Shown here in pieces: positions 44,100 to 48,057 of a stretch of 48,057 nucleotides of DNA (positions are counted from its first letter, which is position 1; every line of letters begins with the position of its first letter). The notes below the pieces were generated by a model. The model did no database searches, had not been told where the DNA came from, and worked only from the letters and a program-made list of their open reading frames with translations. The translations under genes and the position numbers were made by a program. This DNA comes from Bacillota bacterium (GTDB lineage Bacteria; Bacillota; Desulfitobacteriia; Desulfitobacteriales; JAJXUE01): the NCBI GenBank assembly GCA_021811155.1, contig JAJZPO010000012.1:1-48057 (forward strand), given 5' to 3'.

Positions 44100-45458
44100 C
44101 TACTTCCCAATGCAAAAACGAGAAAAAATTTCATGCAACAAATCTTCCCCAACGGTCTCACCCGTTATCTCACCCAACAATTCCCATGCTGCACGCACAT
44201 CGATTGAAACCAGGTCGGGTGGAACTTTGTCCCTTAACGAGTTGACAGCATCTCGTACTTTGGCGGCGCTCCCCTCCAAGGAATTTATGTGCCTGATGTT
44301 GCTGACCACTGCGCTTTCAGCGCTTTGCTTGCCGCTTGCAAGTTCGATGATGCCATCTTCCAACTCATTAATACCACGCCGTTCAAGGGCGGATACATAG
44401 AAAGTCGGTCCATCTACAGGCGGCCGCCAATCCGGATCCAGGTCTATCTTGTTAACCACTATAACAAGTCGTTCCTGGGAAATCCCATGCAGCAGCTTCT
44501 TCTCGTCTGAAGTTAAACTTCGGCCCGCTTCCACAACGAACATAACCAAATCAGCCTTTTCCAAAGCCTGCAAGGCCCTGTCCACGCCCAAACGCTCCAC
44601 TATGTCTTCCGTGGTCCTGATCCCGGCAGTGTCAATCAGCTTCAGCGGAATGCCCTTGATGCTGATATATTCCTCCAAAACATCCCGGGTAGTGCCGGGA
44701 ATGTCAGTTACTATTGCCCTTTCTTCTCCCAAAAAAGCATTGAGCAAACTGGACTTGCCCACATTTGGCCAGCCGATAATAGCGGTACTCAACCCATCCC
44801 GCAGAATCTTGCCCCGCTTCGAGCCCTTTAGCAGTTCTTGGATACGCGACAATATGCCGCGCAGCTTTTCCGTCAAAACCTCACTGCTGTCCAAATCCAG
44901 GTCTTCCTCCGGAAAATCAATTCCAGCCTCAATTTGAGCCAAAACCTCCAAAAGGGCATTTCTACATGCCGCAGTCTCTCTCGAAAGCCGTCCCCGCAGT
45001 TGTTCCAGCGCGGACGAGGCTCCAAGGGATGTTTTGGCCCTGATAAGATCAATTACAGCCTCAGCCTGAGCCAAATCAAGTCTGCCGTTGAGAAAAGCCC
45101 GTTTCGTAAATTCTCCCGGCTCTGCCAACTGTGCTCCCAACCTCAGCAACAGAGCCAAAATATCGCGCTGGGCAATTAATCCCCCATGGCAGTTGATTTC
45201 AACAACATCCTCGCCGGTAAAGGAATTAGGCCCGCGCATAATGCTTACCAGGACCTCATCGATGCTGCTGCCGGAATCCGGCTCAACCACCTGCCCATAA
45301 TAGAGGCGGTACCCCAATCCCTTGGCGAATCTTTCAGGATTCTTGGCACGAAAGACTTTTCTTACGATGTCAATCGCCTCGGGGCCGCTGACTCGCACTA
45401 TGCCTATGCCGGCTTCACCCATGGCGGTTGATACAGCAGCTATCGTGTCCACAAACAC
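44100..45458 (-). CDS. mnmE: tRNA modification GTPase MnmE (TrmE)
   Basis: MnmE is the GTPase partner of MnmG. The protein of about 452 residues has the N-terminal folate-binding domain (DTIAAVSTAMGEAGIGIVRV), the G domain inserted in a helical domain (GWPNVGKSSLLNAFLG, then DIPGTTRDVLEEYI and NKID), and the C-terminal catalytic-cysteine motif CIGK. The start is set at a GTG preceded by GAGGTGAATGCA. Further upstream in-frame starts exist but add cysteine-rich sequence without homology. Confidence 0.95.
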   Translation of the reverse strand: MFVDTIAAVSTAMGEAGIGIVRVSGPEAIDIVRKVFRAKNPERFAKGLGYRLYYGQVVEPDSGSSIDEVLVSIMRGPNSFTGEDVVEINCHGGLIAQRDILALLLRLGAQLAEPGEFTKRAFLNGRLDLAQAEAVIDLIRAKTSLGASSALEQLRGRLSRETAACRNALLEVLAQIEAGIDFPEEDLDLDSSEVLTEKLRGILSRIQELLKGSKRGKILRDGLSTAIIGWPNVGKSSLLNAFLGEERAIVTDIPGTTRDVLEEYISIKGIPLKLIDTAGIRTTEDIVERLGVDRALQALEKADLVMFVVEAGRSLTSDEKKLLHGISQERLVIVVNKIDLDPDWRPPVDGPTFYVSALERRGINELEDGIIELASGKQSAESAVVSNIRHINSLEGSAAKVRDAVNSLRDKVPPDLVSIDVRAAWELLGEITGETVGEDLLHEIFSRFCIGK

Positions 45459-45529
45459 TGCATTCACCTCAATCACAATATGCCCCGAGCAAGTGCAATC
45501 CACCCAATAAAAAACGCTGCAAAAGCGCT

Positions 45530-45632
45530 CCAGGCTGTTGAAAAACTCCGCACAGCATCAGCCTGTACCGACTTAATGTCCAGGTACAGACGAATGGAAC
45601 CCCTTGCTAATGCGCGTTCTTAAACAGCCTGG
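45530..45632. mobile_element. MITE-like element with terminal inverted repeats
   Basis: A 103-base unit between jag and mnmE begins CCAGGCTGTTGAAAAAC and ends with the reverse complement of CCAGGCTGTTTAAGAAC, 15 of 17 positions matching. The end GGCTGTTGAAAAAC resembles known insertion-sequence termini. An internal hairpin CTGTACC/GGTACAG lies at 45562-45588. There is no open frame. A target duplication is not clear. Confidence 0.5.
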
Positions 45633-45688
45633 TCTAAAAGAAACTGAACTCTCATTTCAACATCACAGAGGCCAGCCAAACGCCCTCT

Positions 45689-46318
45689 TTAGTGTCTGTT
45701 TTTCAGGGAAATAACTACTTTACGGTAAGGCTCGTCACCTTCGCTAAATGTATAAACCTTTAAATCGTCCTGCAAAGCGGTATGTATAATGCGCCTTTCC
45801 TGTGGGTTCATGGGCTCCAATACCACTTTCGCGCCTGTCCGCTTCACCTTTTCCGATAAACGTTTGGCCAACCTGACCAAGGTTTCTTCCCGCCGCTGCC
45901 TATACCCTTCAACGTCCAAAATTATGCGGGTCCGTTCACCAAAATGCTTCTGAGCAGCCAGGTTTACCAGATACTGCAAAGCGTCAAGGGTGTCCCCTCT
46001 CCGCCCAATTAATATCCCCAGGTCAGGACCGGTAATATTCACCATGAATGCGCCGGGCTTCTGGGAAGTTTCGAAACTAGCAAACACCCCCATGGCTTCA
46101 CATACCTTGTCCAGGAGGTTGACAACCATTTCTTCCGGACTGTCCTGATACACTATTCTAACTTTCGCTGACTTACTGCTTAAGAAAGAAAAAATACCCT
46201 TTTTAACTTTTTCCTCTAGTACTTCAATTTTAACCTGATGACGCTTTACCCCTAACTCCTGCAAACCAAGTTCTATAGCCTCTTCAGCCGTCTTTGCTGA
46301 CTTTTCAACGATCTTCAA
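45689..46318 (-). CDS. jag: Jag/KhpB RNA-binding protein
   Basis: The 209-residue RNA-binding protein is linked to YidC/SpoIIIJ and, in other Firmicutes, to cell division and small-RNA biology. It has the Jag-N domain (KSAKTAEEAIELGLQELGVKRHQVKIEVLEE), a KH domain with GRRGDTLDALQYLVNLA near residue 110, and an R3H domain at the C-terminus (LSEKVKRTG, MNPQERRIIHTALQ). The start is a TTG after GGGGGAGACGTT. It follows yidC directly. Confidence 0.94.
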   Translation of the reverse strand: MKIVEKSAKTAEEAIELGLQELGVKRHQVKIEVLEEKVKKGIFSFLSSKSAKVRIVYQDSPEEMVVNLLDKVCEAMGVFASFETSQKPGAFMVNITGPDLGILIGRRGDTLDALQYLVNLAAQKHFGERTRIILDVEGYRQRREETLVRLAKRLSEKVKRTGAKVVLEPMNPQERRIIHTALQDDLKVYTFSEGDEPYRKVVISLKNRH

Positions 46319-46341
46319 AACGTCTCCCCCCTCAGCCGGAC

Positions 46342-46986
46342 TTAAGCCTTTTGCGCGTTAAGCTTGCCTATTCTTTTGTTAATCCATAACTGCTGCAAAA
46401 CGCTCATCAAATTCATCGTTACCCAGTACAGGGCCAGACCAGCGGGAACAGTATAACTTATGTATCCCAAGAAAATAGGCATCATATACAACATGGTCTT
46501 ATATGTCGGATCATTCGGATTGGTTCCAGACAGCTTACTCTGCAAATAAGTGGTGCCTGCAGCCAGAAGAGCAAGGACTATATCGTTCTTTTGCGTTAGA
46601 TTGACCCAAAGAAACTGTGCGTTTGCGCCAAACTGGAAAGACAACAGGGCACGATACAAACCGATAAAAATAGGCATCTGGACAATAAGAGGCAGACAAC
46701 CGCTAAAAGGATTCACCTTGTGTTCCTTGTACAGTTCCATGACCGCAGCGTTGGCTTTTTCCGGTTGAGACTTGTATTTGGCCTGCAATTCCTTGATCTT
46801 GGGACCGAGGTCAGCCATCTTGCGCATGGAAACCATCTGTTTGTAGGTTAACGGAAATAATATCATTTTTACAATTATGGTCAGCAATATAATAGCCAGG
46901 CCATAATTAGGTATTCCCAATGTTGCAGTAAGTTGATAAAGAAAATCAAGAGAACTCTTTAAAAACCCGACCAAAGTGTCAAACAA
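46342..46986 (-). CDS. yidC: Membrane protein insertase YidC (SpoIIIJ/Oxa1 family)
   Basis: YidC inserts and folds membrane proteins, alone or with Sec. The 214-residue form is short and lacks the lipoprotein signal seen in Bacillus. It has the five-helix core with GLAIILLTIIVKMILFPLTYKQM near residues 29-51, the cytoplasmic loop KIKELQAKYKSQPEKAN, the GCLPLIVQMPIFIGLYRAL helix (the hydrophilic-groove region) and the final TVPAGLALYWVTMNLMSVLQ. The start is a TTG after GAGGAGGTAAATTTAT. Confidence 0.95.
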   Translation of the reverse strand: MFDTLVGFLKSSLDFLYQLTATLGIPNYGLAIILLTIIVKMILFPLTYKQMVSMRKMADLGPKIKELQAKYKSQPEKANAAVMELYKEHKVNPFSGCLPLIVQMPIFIGLYRALLSFQFGANAQFLWVNLTQKNDIVLALLAAGTTYLQSKLSGTNPNDPTYKTMLYMMPIFLGYISYTVPAGLALYWVTMNLMSVLQQLWINKRIGKLNAQKA

Positions 46987-47000
46987 ATAAATTTACCTCC

Positions 47001-47207
47001 TCAAATAGGATCATAACCACCGGGATGAAAGGGATGGCATTTGAGAATTCTTTTCACTGCAAGAAAGCTCCCCTTCATGACACCGTATTTCTCAAGCGCC
47101 AAGACAGCGTACTGCGAGCAGGATGGGTAAAAGCGGCAGCTTTGCGGCAGAAACGGAGATATGAATTTTTGGTAACCCCTTATGCTCAAAACAAGCAATT
47201 TCTTCAT
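47001..47207 (-). CDS. yidD: Membrane protein insertion efficiency factor YidD
   Basis: The 68-residue protein helps YidC-dependent insertion. Conserved features are [34 protein letters not shown], with three cysteines, and [16 protein letters not shown] at the end. It lies between rnpA and yidC, starting four bases after the rnpA stop. Confidence 0.96.
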   Translation of the reverse strand: MKKLLVLSIRGYQKFISPFLPQSCRFYPSCSQYAVLALEKYGVMKGSFLAVKRILKCHPFHPGGYDPI

Positions 47208-47211
47208 CGCT

Positions 47212-47553
47212 TTACCTATCCAGCAAACGGTATTTTCCCAACAATTTTACCAAACTTTGTTCGACTTCTGTACTCTTAATTCCTTTAATGGCCCTCCTGG
47301 CGATCAAAATAATATCAACGCCAGGGACTAGTTCACCCAGGTGATGCCGCACAGCCTCCCTCAGAATGCGTTTCGCCCGGCTGCGCACCACAGAACCGCC
47401 GATTTTTTTCGAAACAGAAATCCCTATGCGAGTTTTCTGCCGGCGGTTCTGTTTAAAATAAAGCACAACGAACTTGCTTGGCACAGATTTTCCCTGTTGA
47501 TAGACCTTTTTAAACTCACTGTTTTTTCGCAGCCGGTATTTCCTTTGCAACAT
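47212..47553 (-). CDS. rnpA: Ribonuclease P protein component
   Basis: RnpA is the protein subunit that supports the RNase P ribozyme in 5' tRNA processing. The 113-residue protein has the start [22 protein letters not shown], the RNR-like motif [15 protein letters not shown] near residues 58-72, and [13 protein letters not shown]. It sits between rpmH and yidD as in nearly all bacteria. Confidence 0.96.
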   Translation of the reverse strand: MLQRKYRLRKNSEFKKVYQQGKSVPSKFVVLYFKQNRRQKTRIGISVSKKIGGSVVRSRAKRILREAVRHHLGELVPGVDIILIARRAIKGIKSTEVEQSLVKLLGKYRLLDR

Positions 47554-47675
47554 AACACACCATTTTACGCAAGCGTCTAAAGACTAATTGTAAACAGCTC
47601 TGCGGTGAAATATACAATACTTCGAACAATAGGTGAGAAATCGTCTAAGACAGTTAAAGGCCACGAAACGCGGCC

Positions 47676-47810
47676 TCATGCTGAAAGCTTCTTTCTACCT
47701 TTTAAACGCCTGTTCCTAAGCACCCTGCGGCCGGTAGGGGAACTCATCCGGCTAAGAAACCCGTGAACTCTTTTATGCTTCCTGTTTTTCGGCTGATACG
47801 TTCTTTTCAT
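47676..47810 (-). CDS. rpmH: 50S ribosomal protein L34
   Basis: The 44-residue protein begins [20 protein letters not shown] and continues with [24 protein letters not shown], the standard L34 sequence. The ATG follows AAAGGGGGTGTATAT. It is the first gene on this side of the replication origin. Confidence 0.98.
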   Translation of the reverse strand: MKRTYQPKNRKHKRVHGFLSRMSSPTGRRVLRNRRLKGRKKLSA

Positions 47811-47865
47811 ATATACACCCCCTTTAGCGAGCGGGTAGGGACAGATAAACAGACACTCTTACAGG

Positions 47866-47895
47866 ATTATAACTTATCCGTTTTTTCCGTGTCAA
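47866..47895 (-). promoter_or_regulatory. Promoter of the rpmH-rnpA operon
   Basis: The minus strand has perfect TTGACA and TATAAT hexamers separated by 18 bases, about 55 bases upstream of the rpmH start. Confidence 0.88.
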
Positions 47896-47936
47896 GCCAA
47901 TCGGGTGGAATGCCGCAAATCTTCTGTTAGCAAACT

Positions 47937-47945
47937 TGTGCATAA
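47937..47945 (-). promoter_or_regulatory. DnaA box TTATGCACA
   Basis: A full match to TTATNCACA on the minus strand, 14 bases from a second, weaker box. It marks the origin/dnaA regulatory region. Confidence 0.8.
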
Positions 47946-47958
47946 GGGCTAAAATACC

Positions 47959-47967
47959 TGTTGATAA
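47959..47967 (-). promoter_or_regulatory. DnaA box TTATCAACA (one mismatch)
   Basis: Differs at one position from TTATNCACA. It covers the -35 hexamer of the rightward promoter, the arrangement expected for DnaA autorepression. Confidence 0.6.
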
Positions 47968-47989
47968 CTTCTGGAAATCTTGGTATCAT
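47961..47989 (+). promoter_or_regulatory. Rightward promoter, probably of dnaA
   Basis: TTGATA, 17 bases, TATCAT on the plus strand. In related genomes dnaA diverges from rpmH, and it would begin outside the window. Confidence 0.65.
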
Positions 47990-48002
47990 GATTGTACGAT
48001 GT

Positions 48003-48032
48003 CCTAAAAACCTTGGGTTTTTAGGCTTTTTT
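48003..48032 (+). terminator. Terminator-like hairpin in the leader of the rightward transcript
   Basis: CCTAAAAACC/GGTTTTTAGG, a perfect 10-bp stem with a 3-base loop, is followed by CTTTTTT. It begins only about 7 bases after the expected start site, with no gene before it. Confidence 0.6.
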
Positions 48033-48057
48033 CAGCCTTTTGCCCATATTAATCTTA

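Noticed and set aside
47862-47880. Third DnaA box TTATCCGTT
   Set aside because: Three mismatches to TTATNCACA; the stretch is better explained as part of the rpmH promoter.

Overview
The window looks like a piece of a chromosome from an anaerobic, endospore-forming, menaquinone-using member of the Firmicutes/Clostridia, most like the Peptococcaceae/Desulfotomaculum group. The evidence is: futalosine-pathway menaquinone genes (mqnB, mqnD), the SCIFF ribosomal peptide and its radical SAM maturase (a Clostridia hallmark), the spore-associated proteins YyaC and LonC, a selenocysteine system (selB plus tRNA-Sec), a c-type cytochrome domain, moderately high GC and classic AGGAGG ribosome binding sites. 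The genus is inference.

The right end is the left flank of the replication origin. It holds rpmH-rnpA-yidD-yidC-jag-mnmE-mnmG-rsmG-parA-parB, and at the very edge DnaA boxes and a rightward promoter that probably belongs to dnaA just outside. Nearly every gene is on the minus strand, pointing away from the origin and so co-directional with replication. Only the NlpC/P60 gene and yyaC run the other way.

Region by region, left to right: (1) 1-2.7 kb, mqnB-mqnD and a 3'-truncated M29 aminopeptidase that ends against a possible Kelch-gene fragment. (2) 2.7-5.4 kb, the conserved walJ-htrA-CxxH/CxxC-rlmH block, including a 55-residue gene easily missed. (3) 5.4-8.4 kb, an M3 oligoendopeptidase and a TPR-cytochrome c fusion, with two copies of a 3' repeat and a decayed C-terminus of a molybdopterin oxidoreductase. 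(4) 8.4-10.1 kb, the SCIFF system scfA-scfB with its own promoter. (5) 10-12.4 kb, an SDR epimerase and a Lys-Glu-Phe-Gly tRNA operon. (6) 12.5-17.8 kb, pabC-pabB-purA and an FAD dehydrogenase behind a long structured leader. (7) 18-24.5 kb, the replication/ribosome block rpsF-ssb-rpsR-MazG-like-yybS-rplI-lonC-dnaB. (8) 24.5-30 kb, ychF, DUF951, mscS, a HEAT-repeat protein, an M18 aminopeptidase and cvpA. (9) 30-35.2 kb, NlpC/P60, tRNA-Sec, selB, ykvI and yyaC. (10) 35-38 kb, DUF4446, DUF554 and a cysteine-desulfurase-like enzyme. (11) 38-39.7 kb, a gene-free 1.75-kb centromere-like region with eight perfect parS sites and one degenerate site. (12) 39.7 kb to the end, parB, parA and the origin-flanking operon.

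The two most notable systems are the parS array and the scfA-scfB locus. The array has TGTTCCACGTGGAACA sites with a diverged internal duplication, a 56-bp perfect palindrome centred on one site, and another site built into the parB terminator hairpin. In the scf locus a 46-residue six-cysteine precursor is separated from its maturase by a hairpin.
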